A stretch of DNA of 64,000 nt from Rhodoplanes sp046000175. Lineage in GTDB: Bacteria > Pseudomonadota > Alphaproteobacteria > Rhizobiales > Xanthobacteraceae. The first letter of the stretch is position 1. Each line of letters starts with the position of its first letter. The notes under the pieces are model-generated. The model searched no databases and was not told the origin of the DNA. It saw only the letters and a list, made by a program, of their open reading frames with translations. The position numbers and the translations under genes were made by a program. Location: NCBI RefSeq assembly GCF_046000175.1, contig NZ_JBEOMB010000061.1, forward strand, positions 1-64,000, in the 5' to 3' direction. Positions 8,240-16,910 of this stretch are shown here, in pieces.

Positions 8240-9022
8240 TCAATGGCTGAACTGCTCGCGCAGGATGCGCTCGTCGAGATTGTGGCCGGGGTCGAACAGC
8301 ATCAGCATCTCGATCGCGTGGTCCATGCGGATCTCGACGTGCTTGACCGAGCGCACCTCGTCGTGATCGGCGACGGCGGCGACCGGCCGCTTGTCGGCCT
8401 CCAGCACCTCGATCGTCACCACGGCGCTGTCGGGCAGGAGCGCGCCGCGCCAGCGCCGCGGCCGGAACGCGCTGATCGGGGTCAGTGCGAGCAGCGGCGA
8501 GCCGATCGGGATGATCGGTCCGCCGGTCGAAAGATTGTAGGCCGTCGAGCCGGCCGGCGTCGCCACCATGATGCCGTCGGCCGTGAGCTCGCGCAGCCGC
8601 ATCTTGCCGTCCACCATCACGTCGAGCCGCGCCGCCTGGTAGGTCTGGCGGAACAGCGACACCTCGTTGATGGCGCGGTGCTCGTGGCCGCCTCCGTCGA
8701 CGTCGAGGGCGCGCATCAGCAGCGGGTGGATCACGGTCGCCTCGGCGTCGTGCAGGCGCTCCTTCAGCCCGTGCTCGTGATACTCGTTCATCAGGAAGCC
8801 GACGGTGCCGCGATGCATGCCGTAGATCGGCTTGCCGGTGCTCATGAAGACGTGCAGGGTCTTGAGCATCAGGCCGTCGCCGCCGAGCGCGACGATGACG
8901 TCGGCCTCGTGCGGATCGACATTGCCGTAGCGCTGGGTCAACCGGGCGAGGGCCGCCGTCGCCTCGGGGGTCTGGCTCGCCACGAAGGCGATCCGCTCGA
9001 TCTCGGCAGGCAGATGGGTCAT
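8240..9022 (-). CDS. nadK: NAD kinase
   Basis: This 260-residue enzyme phosphorylates NAD+ to NADP+ with ATP or polyphosphate in the cytosol. The GGDG nucleotide-binding motif is at residues 47-50 (VIVALGGDGLML), followed by GMHRGTVGFLMNEY and the NE/D motif region RAINEVSLFRQ. The second glycine-rich motif, DGIMVATPAGSTAYNLSTGGPI, is split over residues 148-169 and PISAFRPRRWRGALL follows. The length is normal for the short alphaproteobacterial form. An ATG at 9022 starts directly before the first beta strand. It reads away from cutA, sharing a 77-base divergent gap. Confidence 0.95.
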   Translation of the reverse strand: MTHLPAEIERIAFVASQTPEATAALARLTQRYGNVDPHEADVIVALGGDGLMLKTLHVFMSTGKPIYGMHRGTVGFLMNEYHEHGLKERLHDAEATVIHPLLMRALDVDGGGHEHRAINEVSLFRQTYQAARLDVMVDGKMRLRELTADGIMVATPAGSTAYNLSTGGPIIPIGSPLLALTPISAFRPRRWRGALLPDSAVVTIEVLEADKRPVAAVADHDEVRSVKHVEIRMDHAIEMLMLFDPGHNLDERILREQFSH

Positions 9023-9099
9023 GCGCGGCTCGTGCGGCGGATCGTTCGGTGGTTCGTGCGATACCGGCGCCGCACCGCCGCCGACGCGAAGGAGTGGCG

Positions 9100-9435
9100 A
9101 TGGAACGGGTGGTGTTCGTCTATACGACCTTTCCGGGGCTTGTCGAGGCGGAGGAGACCGGACGCGCGCTGGTCGAGGCGCGGCTCGCCGCCTGCGTCAA
9201 CATCCTGCCCGGCATGGTCTCGCTCTATCGCTGGGAGGGCGCGATCGAGCGCGGCGAGGAGGTCGTGATGCTGATCAAGACCCGGGCGTCGCGCGCCGAG
9301 GCGGTGCGGGCCGCCGTCAAGGCGCGCCATTCCTACACGACGCCGGCCATCCTGGTGCTGCCGATCGAGAGCGTCGACCAGGCCTATCTCGGCTGGCTCC
9401 TGGCGGAGACCAAGGCGGACGACGCCGAGGACTGA
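9100..9435 (+). CDS. cutA: divalent-cation tolerance protein CutA
   Basis: This 111-residue protein is a trimeric CutA1-type protein linked to copper tolerance in enterobacteria, although its general role remains uncertain. The family pattern is complete: VYTTFPGLVEAEETGRALVEARLAACVNILPG is represented here by its key residues Cys at LAACVN, then YRWEGAIERGEEVVMLIKT and HSYTTPAILVLPIESVDQAYLGW. AAGGAG lies 6-11 bases upstream of the ATG at 9100, which decides this start against an earlier in-frame GTG. Confidence 0.93.
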   Translation: MERVVFVYTTFPGLVEAEETGRALVEARLAACVNILPGMVSLYRWEGAIERGEEVVMLIKTRASRAEAVRAAVKARHSYTTPAILVLPIESVDQAYLGWLLAETKADDAED

Positions 9436-9465
9436 AGACCCGTGTTCCAGGATGCTCCGGACGCC

Positions 9466-9574
9466 GTCATTCCGGGGCGCACCGAAGGTGCGAACCCGGA
9501 ATCCAGCGGGCGAATCCGAAGGACTTGGTTGGATTCCGGGTTCGTGCGCCTCACGGCACACGCCCCGGAATGAC
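9466..9574. repeat. GTCATTCCGGGGC palindromic repeat, copy 2
   Basis: This is the same inverted-repeat family as at 8124-8226. The outer arms GTCATTCCGGGGC and GCCCCGGAATGAC are intact; the centre differs (GAAGGACTTGGTTGGATTC). It lies about 30 bases after the cutA stop and could end that transcript before the riboswitch region. Confidence 0.9.
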
Positions 9575-9659
9575 TCTTCCGGGTGTGGGCTTCGCGCAAC
9601 ACTTCTCCGGCTAATGCACTCGGGTCGGGGCCTGCACGATTGACGCGCGGGGCGCGGGC

Positions 9660-9862
9660 GACCGAAGGTGCGGGTGTGCTGGTTCCCGGCGGGCGACCGC
9701 CGGGAGGAAAGAGGGAACACGGAACGCGCCCCGCGAGGGTCGTGAAGCCGTGGCTGGACCCGCAACTGTGAGCGGCGAGCCGCATCCACCGTGGCCACTG
9801 GGAAACCGGGAAGGCCGGATGCAGCGACGACCCGCGAGCCAGGAGACCTGCCCGCACAGTCA
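9660..9862 (+). promoter_or_regulatory. cobalamin riboswitch
   Basis: The conserved core of the AdoCbl/cobalamin aptamer is present in order: GGTGCGGGTGTGCTGGTTCC, then GGGAACACGGAACGCGCCCC, CCGTGGCTGGACCCGCAACT, CACTGGGAAACCGGGAAGG, and the B12 box GAGCCAGGAGACCTGCC at 9836-9852. It is on the same strand as, and about 200 bases upstream of, the TonB-dependent receptor gene. Cobalamin binding would normally lower expression of that uptake gene. The expression platform must lie in 9863-10056, but I cannot pick the alternative hairpin by eye. Confidence 0.95.
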
Positions 9863-10056
9863 CCCAACCGGTGGGCGGGAAGCCCCATACGGAGCGGTCT
9901 TTCGCAGCGGTGACACCGTGACCGGCGCGGGGACCGCTATGCTCGTTCGTCTCGTGAAGCGTTTGGACACCGATCGGCCGGGACGGCCGGACGGGCGTCT
10001 TTCGCGTCGGCTCATGCAACGCGAACCGCATGACCCTTTCGCGAAGGACGACAGGA

Positions 10057-12267
10057 ATGACCCACGACCATTCGAACCGCGCTAGGGCGGCCCGCGCCGC
10101 CGGCCTCGCCGTTCTGCTCGGCAGCACGGCGTTGCTCGGCAGCGCATTGCTGCTCGCCGGTGACGTGCAGGCCCAGCAGGCGCCGGCGACGACCGACACC
10201 GCGCTGCCCGACCTCTACGTCACCGCGACGCGCCTCGGCGGCGGCGCCGGCGGCGCGCTCGGAATCACGGGTGCGTCCACGACCGTGATCACGGCCGAGG
10301 AGATCGAGCGCTCGCCCGAGCAGACCATCCCGGGCATCCTGGCCCGCGAGCCCGGTGTCCAGGTCTCGAACCTCTACGGCGGCGTCAACGGGGCGCGCGC
10401 CACCGTCGACATCCGCGGCTTCGGCGCCACCGGCGCCCAGAACACGCTGATCCTGATCGACGGACGCCGCGTCGATCTGCCCGATCTGCAGACCTTCGAC
10501 TGGGGCTCGGTGCCGATCAACGCGGTCGAGCGCATCGAGGTGACGCGCGGCAACTCCGGCGGCGTGCTGTACGGCGACGGCGCCGTCGGCGGCGTCATCA
10601 ACATCGTCACCAAGAAGGCGACCGGACGGCCGAACGGCGCCCGCGCCGAGGTCGCCTACGGCTCGTTCAACCAGGTCGAGGGCAGGGGCACGGCCTTCGC
10701 GTCGAGCGGGCCGCACGCGCTGGCGCTCTATGCCAATGCGGTGCGCTCCGACGGCTATCGCGACAACGGCCAGTATCATCAGACCAACGCCGGCGGCGAC
10801 TATCGCTACACCCGCGACTGGGGCAGCTTCTATCTGAACACGACGCTGAGCGACCAGGTGCTCGGGCTTCCGGCCGGCCGCCGCGTCGACCCGACGCTCG
10901 GCCTGAATCAGCTCGCGACCGACCGCCGCGGCACCAACACGCCGTGGGACTTCGCCAACCAGCAGCAGGCGACGGCGACCACCGGCGTGACCTACGACCT
11001 GACGCCGGGCGCCGAGCTGATCGTCGACGGCGGCGTGCGGGTCCGCAAGCAGCAGGCGGCCTATTTCCCGTCCTGCCTCGACACCTTCACGGGCGTCTAC
11101 AACTCGGCCTGCCGGCAGCAGATCGGCTCCGCCTACGACACGTCCTATTTCGAGTCCTCGCTCGTCACCTCGTCGGTGACGCCGCGCCTCAAGGTCGACA
11201 CGACGGCGTTCGGCCTGCCGCTGAAGTCGCTGAGCGGCGTCGACGTCTATCACACCGACTATTCGTCGCCGCGCGCCCTGACGGAGGGTGCGGCGCCGCT
11301 GCACCAGTACGATCTCGACCAGACCTCGCTCGCCGCCTACACGATGAACACGGTGACGCTGTTCTCCACGACCGACGTCTCGGTCGGCGGGCGCGTGCAG
11401 CGGACCTCGCTGTCGGCGCGCGATGCCGTGAACGCGGCGGCACCGGGCTATCTCTACTTCGGCTTTCCGACCGTCGTGCAGGCGAACCCGCTCGACGACA
11501 CCCAGACCAACCGCGCCTGGCACATCGGCATCGAGCACCGCTTCAACCAGCAGCTCACGCTGTTCGGCCGTACCGCGCAGAGCTTCCGGGTGCCGAATGT
11601 CGACGAGCGCATCGGCAGCGCGCCCTACGGCATGCCGAGCAATTTCGCGCTGAAGACCCAGACCTCGCGCGACTGGGAGGCGGGCGTGAAGGTGACGGCC
11701 GGCCCGATGTTCCTGCAATGGAGCATCTACGACATGGTTCTGGAGAACGAGATCTTCTACTCGCCGTTCACCACCACCAACGTGAATCTCGATCCGACCC
11801 GGCGCTACGGCTCCGAGGCGCTGGCGACCATGCGGGTCTCCGACACGGTGCGGCTGAAGGGCAGCTATGCCTATACGCGCGCCGTGTTCCGGGAGGGCGT
11901 CTATGCCGGCAACGACGTGCCGCTCGTCGCGCGCAACACGGCGGGCGTCGGCGTCGTCTGGAACATCCTCGACAGCCGCCTGGTGTTCACCGGCGACGTG
12001 CGCTTCGTCGGCTCGCGCCGCATGGACAACGACAGCCGCAATCTCCAGCCGATGACGCCGACCTACACGATCCTCGACGCCAAGATCGCCGGTGAGTGGG
12101 ACCGCTACTTCTGGTCGTTCGCCGTGCAGAACCTCTTGAACGAGGACTATTTCGACTACGCGGTCGCCAGCCCCTATCCGGACGGCTTCGGCAGCAAGTA
12201 CGGCGTCTACAACGCCTATCCGCAGCCCGGCCGCACCTTCGTCCTGCGCGTCGGGGCGAATTTTTGA
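10057..12267 (+). CDS. TonB-dependent receptor, probable cobalamin/corrinoid uptake (BtuB-like)
   Basis: This 736-residue outer-membrane receptor has a signal peptide (AGLAVLLGSTALLG... cleaved near DVQAQQ) and a TonB box in LPDLYVTATR. The plug domain (about residues 50-165) shows TVITAEEIERSP, VDIRGFGATGAQNTLILIDG and GDGAVGGVINIVTKK. The 22-strand barrel ends with the C-terminal aromatic signature GRTFVLRVGANF. The cobalamin riboswitch just upstream makes B12, cobinamide or a similar corrinoid the likely ligand. There are no btuCDF genes in the window, so transport across the inner membrane is encoded elsewhere. The ATG at 10057 is chosen over a frame start 27 bases earlier because of the AGGACGACAGGA element just upstream. 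Confidence 0.9.
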   Translation: MTHDHSNRARAARAAGLAVLLGSTALLGSALLLAGDVQAQQAPATTDTALPDLYVTATRLGGGAGGALGITGASTTVITAEEIERSPEQTIPGILAREPGVQVSNLYGGVNGARATVDIRGFGATGAQNTLILIDGRRVDLPDLQTFDWGSVPINAVERIEVTRGNSGGVLYGDGAVGGVINIVTKKATGRPNGARAEVAYGSFNQVEGRGTAFASSGPHALALYANAVRSDGYRDNGQYHQTNAGGDYRYTRDWGSFYLNTTLSDQVLGLPAGRRVDPTLGLNQLATDRRGTNTPWDFANQQQATATTGVTYDLTPGAELIVDGGVRVRKQQAAYFPSCLDTFTGVYNSACRQQIGSAYDTSYFESSLVTSSVTPRLKVDTTAFGLPLKSLSGVDVYHTDYSSPRALTEGAAPLHQYDLDQTSLAAYTMNTVTLFSTTDVSVGGRVQRTSLSARDAVNAAAPGYLYFGFPTVVQANPLDDTQTNRAWHIGIEHRFNQQLTLFGRTAQSFRVPNVDERIGSAPYGMPSNFALKTQTSRDWEAGVKVTAGPMFLQWSIYDMVLENEIFYSPFTTTNVNLDPTRRYGSEALATMRVSDTVRLKGSYAYTRAVFREGVYAGNDVPLVARNTAGVGVVWNILDSRLVFTGDVRFVGSRRMDNDSRNLQPMTPTYTILDAKIAGEWDRYFWSFAVQNLLNEDYFDYAVASPYPDGFGSKYGVYNAYPQPGRTFVLRVGANF

Positions 12268-12303
12268 AAGATCGTCGTCGTTCTTTGGGCAGACGACAGA
12301 TTC

Positions 12304-12450
12304 ACCTCTCCCCAGCGGGGAGAGGTAGGATCTCGCGCGACAGGCGCGAGATCCGGGTGAGGGGGTGCCGAGGCATCCAACTGGCGCCGTAAACCCTCAC
12401 CCCGGTCGTCCGCTTCGCGGACGCCCGACCCTCTCCCTCAGGGAGAGGGT
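12304..12450. repeat. CCTCTCCCC...GGGGAGAGG intergenic repeat, copy 1
   Basis: The block contains two hairpins, CCTCTCCCCAGCGGGGAGAGG and ACCCTCTCCCTCAGGGAGAGGGT, separated by GATCTCGCGCGACAGGCGCGAGATC and a CGTCCGCTTCGCGGACG stem. It lies exactly between the convergent receptor and acyltransferase genes and recurs at 35364-35516 and 63866-64000. It may act as a bidirectional transcription end. Confidence 0.85.
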
Positions 12451-12471
12451 CTCGGAGGCGCCGGCGTGGCG

Positions 12472-15400
12472 CTACGCCGCGCCTTCCAGCTTGGCGCGCT
12501 CGCGCACCATCTGGACGACGGTGAGGTTGTCGACCTTGCCGGAGCCGAGCAGCGGCATCTTCTCGACATGGACGAACTCGGCCGGGATCAGCATCTCGGA
12601 GGCGCCGCGCGACTTCGCGAAGGCGATGAAGTCGGAACGGGTGGCGCCCTTCTGGGTCGTCACCATGATCAGCTTCTCGCCCTTGCGGGCGTCCGGGATG
12701 GTGGCGACGGCGTGCAGCGCGTCCGGCCACAGGTCGAACGCGATCGTCTCCACGGCGGCGAGCGAGATCATCTCGCCGCCCACCTTGGCGAAGCGCTTGG
12801 CCCGGCCCTTGATCGCCACATAGCCCTCGGCGTCGATGGTCACGATGTCGCCGGTGTCGTGCCAGCCCTCGTGCGGCGGTTCGATCACGCCGGGCTTGTC
12901 GACCTTCAGGTAGCCGACCATCACGTTCGGTCCGCGGATGTAGAGCCGGCCGCCCTCGTCGACGCCCTCGACCTTGTCGAGCCGCGCCTCGATGCCGGGG
13001 AAGAGCCGGCCGACCGTGCCGAACTTGTTGAACATCGGCGTGTTGAGCGCGATCACGGGCGCCGCCTCGGTGACGCCGTAGCCCTCCAGGATGCGCACCC
13101 CGAACTTCTCCATGTAGGTCTTGCGCGTCGCCTCCTTCACGGCCTCTGCGCCGGCGAAGATGTAGCGCAGCGAGCGGAAGTCGTAGGGGTTCGCGGTGCG
13201 GGCGTAACCGTTGAGGAACGTGTCGGTGCCGAACATGATGGTCGCGTTGGTCGCGTAGACCAGCTCGGGCACCAGCCGGTAGTGCAGGGGCGAGGGATAG
13301 AGATAGACGTGCACGCCGTTGACCAGCGGCAGGATGAAGCCCGCGGTCAGGCCGAAGGCGTGGAACACCGGCAGCACGTTGAACAGCTTGTCGGAGTAGC
13401 CGAAGTCGACGATCGCCTTGGCCTGGGCGGCGTTCGACAGGATGTTCCGGTGCGACAGCACGACGCCCTTCGGCACGCCCTCCGAGCCCGACGTGAACAG
13501 CACGGCGGCGGGGTCCGACGGCTGCCGCGCCACCAGCGGCGTCCTGAACTCGCGCAGGCCTTTCAGCTTGTCGAGCGTCGTCACGGTCGGGCGCACGTCC
13601 TCGAGGTAGACGATGCGGTAGTCGGGCGCGAGCGCCGCGATCACGTGGTCGAGCCGGCCCTTCTCGATGAAGGCGCGCGAGGTGACGACCGTGGTGAGGC
13701 CGGCGGCCTTGCAGGCGGCCCGGATGTTGGTCGGCCCGGCCGAGAAGTTGAGGATCGCCGGCACGCGGCCGGCCCACATCAGGCCGAGCAGCGTCACGGC
13801 GGCGCCGTTGGCGTTCGGCAAGAGCACGCCGAGATACTCGCCGGGCCCGGCATGGACCGAGAGCTTGCGGCCGAGCACCGCGGCGCCGACCAGCATGCGC
13901 TTGTAGGTGAGGGCGCCCGACACCGGGTCCTCGATGGCGATGCGGCTCATGCCGTGGAACTCGCCGGCATGCACCATCGCCTCGAACACGGTGCAGTCCA
14001 TCTCGGTGGTGCGGAAGATCAGATCCGACATCACGCGATAGAGCGCGGCGCCCGCGGCGACGCGGCGCTTTTTTCCGCGCAACTCTTCGGGAACCGAGAT
14101 GCGCACCGGCGGCAGGATCGTCATGGTGATCTTGGGGAACCAGCGGCGGCGGACCTGATGGTCCTTCAGGCGCGAGAACGGCGTCTGCTCCAGCCCCTTG
14201 ATGCGCACCGGCACCACCATGGCGCCGGACTTGTCGGCGATCAGGCCGGCGCCGTCGTAGATCTTCATCAGGCTTCCGGTGACCGTGATGCGGCCCTCGG
14301 GGAAGATGATCAGGCTGTCGCCGCCCTGCACGGCATGGATGAGCTGGCGGGTGCCCCACGGATTGGTCGGGTCGATCGGCATGGCGCGGGTGAAGCGCAG
14401 GAACGGCTTCACCCACCAGCGCTCGGCGATGTGGCAGTCGATCGCGAACACCGGATCCTTGGGCAGCACCGACAGCGCGAAGGGCGCGTCCAGGAAGCTC
14501 ACGTGATTGAGCGCGATGATGGCGTTCGGCCCGGCCTTCTCGATGTTCTCGAGCCCGTGCACCTCGGCGCGGAAGAACGCGCGCGCCACCGTCGAGAGAA
14601 AATCGCGCACCGGGTTGGTCGGCAGCGTCTTGAAGATCGCGTATCCGACGACCAGGTTGGCGACGCCGAGCAGCATGAACAGCGTCGCCGGCGCGAGGCC
14701 GGCGAGCTGGAGGAGCGCGACGCCGAGGCCGGCCGCCACCATGAAGGCGGCGTTGAGAACGTTGTTGGCGGCGATCACCCGGGCGCGGTGGTCGGCGCCG
14801 GCCCAGGCCTGCATGGCCGCGAAGGCCGGCACGATGAACAGGCCGCCGGCGACCGCCATGCCGAACAGGTCGAAGCCGACATGGATGCCGCGCACCGAGC
14901 CGAGCACCTCGGAAATGCCGCGGCCCTGCAGCGGACTCGCGACGCCCGACATCCACCAGCCGAGATCGATGCACAGGATGCCGAGCAGCGCGGCGCCGAG
15001 AACGGTCGGCAAGAGCACGATGCGGCCGGCGGCGAGCCAGGCGGCGAGCGCCGAGCCGGCCGCGATGCCGATCGAGAACACGGCGAGATAGACCGTGATC
15101 ACCTCCTCGGCGGCGCCGAGCGTGGTCTTGATCAGCGGCGGCATCAGCGAGAGCGCGATCGCGCCGGTGAGCCAGAACCAGGAGACCACGAGGGCCGACC
15201 ACCACAGCCGCCGCTCGGCCTTCAATTCGCCCATAAGACGGGTGGTCGAGCGCACGATGTTGGTGTCGATCGTCAGGTTCGGCGCGGCCTGCCCGGTCCT
15301 CGGGATCAGCAGGGCGGCGAGCCAGCACAGGATGGCGACGATCATCATCAGCCCGGCGAACGAGGCCGGGTCGCCGCCGTCCTTGGCGGCCAGCCCGCCC

Positions 15401-15873
15401 ACGATGGTGCCGAGCAGGATCGCCAGGAAGGTCGCGCCCTCGACCAGCGCGTTGCCGGCCGGCAGCTCGGAGCGTTCCAGATGGTCGGGCAGGATGCCGT
15501 ACTTGATCGGGCCGAACAGCGCGGCGATGACGCCGATCAGGAACAGTGCGACGAACAGGAGCGCGATCGAGTGCAGCCAGAAGCCGAGCACCGCGAACAG
15601 CGCCACCGGGATCTCGGCGAGCTTGAGCCAGCGCGCCACGATCGCCTTGTCGTAGCGGTCGGCGATCTCGCCGCCGACGGCCGACAGGACGAAGAACGGG
15701 AAGATCAGCGTGGCGCCGGCGAGCGTGATAAGGGCTTCCGAGTTCGAGCCCGTCATCCGATAGAGGATCAGGAAGACCAGCGAGTTCTTCAGGAAGTTGT
15801 CGTTGAAGGCGCTGAAGAACTGGCACCAGAACAGGGGGGCGAACCGTCTGGTGGTCATCAGATGCGAGAACAT
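12472..15873 (-). CDS. acyl-[ACP]-phospholipid O-acyltransferase: MFS + PlsC + AMP-ligase fusion (Aas-like)
   Basis: This 1133-residue inner-membrane protein joins three domains. Residues 1-420 form a 12-helix MFS domain like the lysophospholipid flippase LplT (FSAFNDNFLKNSLVF at the start). Residues 435-630 are a PlsC acyltransferase with the HX4D motif at His457-Asp462 and FPEGR at 524-528. Residues 650-1133 are an acyl-ACP/acyl-CoA ligase with the AMP-binding FTSGSEGVPKG at 793-803 and the ligase motif HDTGDIVTIDAEGYVAIKGR. Together it would bring lyso-lipid in, activate a fatty acid and re-acylate the lipid. In E. coli LplT and Aas are separate proteins, whereas this fused form is common in Hyphomicrobiales. 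It is monocistronic. Confidence 0.93.
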   Translation of the reverse strand: MFSHLMTTRRFAPLFWCQFFSAFNDNFLKNSLVFLILYRMTGSNSEALITLAGATLIFPFFVLSAVGGEIADRYDKAIVARWLKLAEIPVALFAVLGFWLHSIALLFVALFLIGVIAALFGPIKYGILPDHLERSELPAGNALVEGATFLAILLGTIVGGLAAKDGGDPASFAGLMMIVAILCWLAALLIPRTGQAAPNLTIDTNIVRSTTRLMGELKAERRLWWSALVVSWFWLTGAIALSLMPPLIKTTLGAAEEVITVYLAVFSIGIAAGSALAAWLAAGRIVLLPTVLGAALLGILCIDLGWWMSGVASPLQGRGISEVLGSVRGIHVGFDLFGMAVAGGLFIVPAFAAMQAWAGADHRARVIAANNVLNAAFMVAAGLGVALLQLAGLAPATLFMLLGVANLVVGYAIFKTLPTNPVRDFLSTVARAFFRAEVHGLENIEKAGPNAIIALNHVSFLDAPFALSVLPKDPVFAIDCHIAERWWVKPFLRFTRAMPIDPTNPWGTRQLIHAVQGGDSLIIFPEGRITVTGSLMKIYDGAGLIADKSGAMVVPVRIKGLEQTPFSRLKDHQVRRRWFPKITMTILPPVRISVPEELRGKKRRVAAGAALYRVMSDLIFRTTEMDCTVFEAMVHAGEFHGMSRIAIEDPVSGALTYKRMLVGAAVLGRKLSVHAGPGEYLGVLLPNANGAAVTLLGLMWAGRVPAILNFSAGPTNIRAACKAAGLTTVVTSRAFIEKGRLDHVIAALAPDYRIVYLEDVRPTVTTLDKLKGLREFRTPLVARQPSDPAAVLFTSGSEGVPKGVVLSHRNILSNAAQAKAIVDFGYSDKLFNVLPVFHAFGLTAGFILPLVNGVHVYLYPSPLHYRLVPELVYATNATIMFGTDTFLNGYARTANPYDFRSLRYIFAGAEAVKEATRKTYMEKFGVRILEGYGVTEAAPVIALNTPMFNKFGTVGRLFPGIEARLDKVEGVDEGGRLYIRGPNVMVGYLKVDKPGVIEPPHEGWHDTGDIVTIDAEGYVAIKGRAKRFAKVGGEMISLAAVETIAFDLWPDALHAVATIPDARKGEKLIMVTTQKGATRSDFIAFAKSRGASEMLIPAEFVHVEKMPLLGSGKVDNLTVVQMVRERAKLEGAA

Positions 15874-16331
15874 CGGCGGTCCTGTGCGATGGCGCGGCCG
15901 CCGGTCGGGGGAGGCCGGGCACTTGGTCGGGCCGTGGAGTTAGCCGGGATTCACGGTTTTGGGCAATACCGCCGGGGCATCCCGTCCGGCCGACATCCGG
16001 GCCGCCGGTCCGGGACGACGCCTGCACGCGCCGGCGTCCGGCGGCGCCGAGACGGGCTCATCCGCACGAGCGCCGAGCTGTCGGAAAGAGGCGCGAGGCC
16101 GAGGGCCCGGAGCAATCAATTACGGGTGAATATACGACCGAGAATGTGATCGATGCCGGGAACGACACGCGCCGAGCGGACGATACGGCACCGGCAGGCG
16201 ACCCGACTTCGGGCAGACGACACGACTCGCGTAGGCGAGATCACTCGGGACCGCCGCAGCGGCAGGCCGTAGGCCCGCCCGGCTGCGGTCGGTGCGTGCA
16301 CGGGCGACCGGTGGTCGCCCGGCGGAGCGGC
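15874..16331. other. non-coding gap, nothing recognised
   Basis: These 458 bases between the acyltransferase start and the zinc-ribbon gene hold no convincing gene. Short frames here are Arg-rich and lack conserved motifs or ribosome sites. The stretch at 16110-16150 (AATTACGGGTGAATATACG) is locally AT-richer and may contain promoter elements. Confidence 0.4.
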
Positions 16332-16571
16332 TCAGGCCGCTTCGGCGCACTGCGGCTCGCAGTGCATCTCGCCGAACTCCGGCTGGAACTTGACCCAGGT
16401 GCTGAACCCAGTGCCGCAGGCCTCGCAGGTCCACAGGTGGCGGACCACACGATCGGCGATGTGATGCGACTCGTCCGGCGCCACCAGCAGATAGGCGCAA
16501 CGCGGGCAGTGCTGCTTGCCGAACAACGATCTGTCGGGCGCCCGCGTGTCGAGGTAGCCGCCGTTCATCAT
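16332..16571 (-). CDS. small zinc-ribbon protein, function unknown
   Basis: This 79-residue cytosolic protein has two knuckles, HCPRCAYLLV (residues 21-30) and WTCEACGTGF (47-56), forming a CxxC-x24-CxxC zinc ribbon, with two further Cys and one His near the C-terminus (MHCEPQC). GGGAGG lies 8 bases upstream of the ATG at 16571; a second ATG follows immediately. Similar short ribbon proteins are widespread and unnamed in Bradyrhizobium-like bacteria. It stands alone, with more than 300 bases of non-coding DNA on each side. I do not know its role; binding of RNA polymerase, RNA or protein partners are all possible. Confidence 0.7.
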   Translation of the reverse strand: MMNGGYLDTRAPDRSLFGKQHCPRCAYLLVAPDESHHIADRVVRHLWTCEACGTGFSTWVKFQPEFGEMHCEPQCAEAA

Positions 16572-16910
16572 AATCAAGTCCTCCCTGTCGTGGCGGTGTT
16601 GTCACCATGCCCTGCGTTCGGGATGCGGATGGGGATGCCGCGCCGACGCAGTTTGGATCTCGGCGCCTCGCTGACGCGACAGCCGAGACCCCCCTTGGTG
16701 TTCTGCCTGTTTTTGGAAGACTGCCAGCCGAGGCGAAGTCGACTGCAGCTTGGACTTTAGTCTAACAGAAAAGCCGTAGTTCACGCCAGCAAGAATTCAG
16801 GGTTGAACGCGGAAATTCGATGCCGCAGCGCAACTTCGGACTAGTTGGATGGGCTGTATTTACAGTGGGCGACACATTGGGATCTGGCACCGCACGCCGT
16901 GTCGCTTGGC
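16572..16910. other. non-coding gap, AT-richer than surroundings
   Basis: This 339-base gap between two minus-strand genes holds no convincing gene. The part from about 16745 to 16930 is clearly AT-richer than its surroundings (GGACTTTAGTCTAACAGAAA, GGACTAGTTGGATGGGCTG). It could hold the promoter of the zinc-ribbon gene or the end of the next transcript; I see no defined motif. Confidence 0.4.

Noticed and set aside
12466..16149. Very long plus-strand open frame opposite the fusion acyltransferase gene
   Set aside because: It is Arg/His/Asp/Gly-rich with no motifs and lies exactly antisense to a well-conserved gene. In GC-rich DNA with strong third-position bias such mirror frames are expected.
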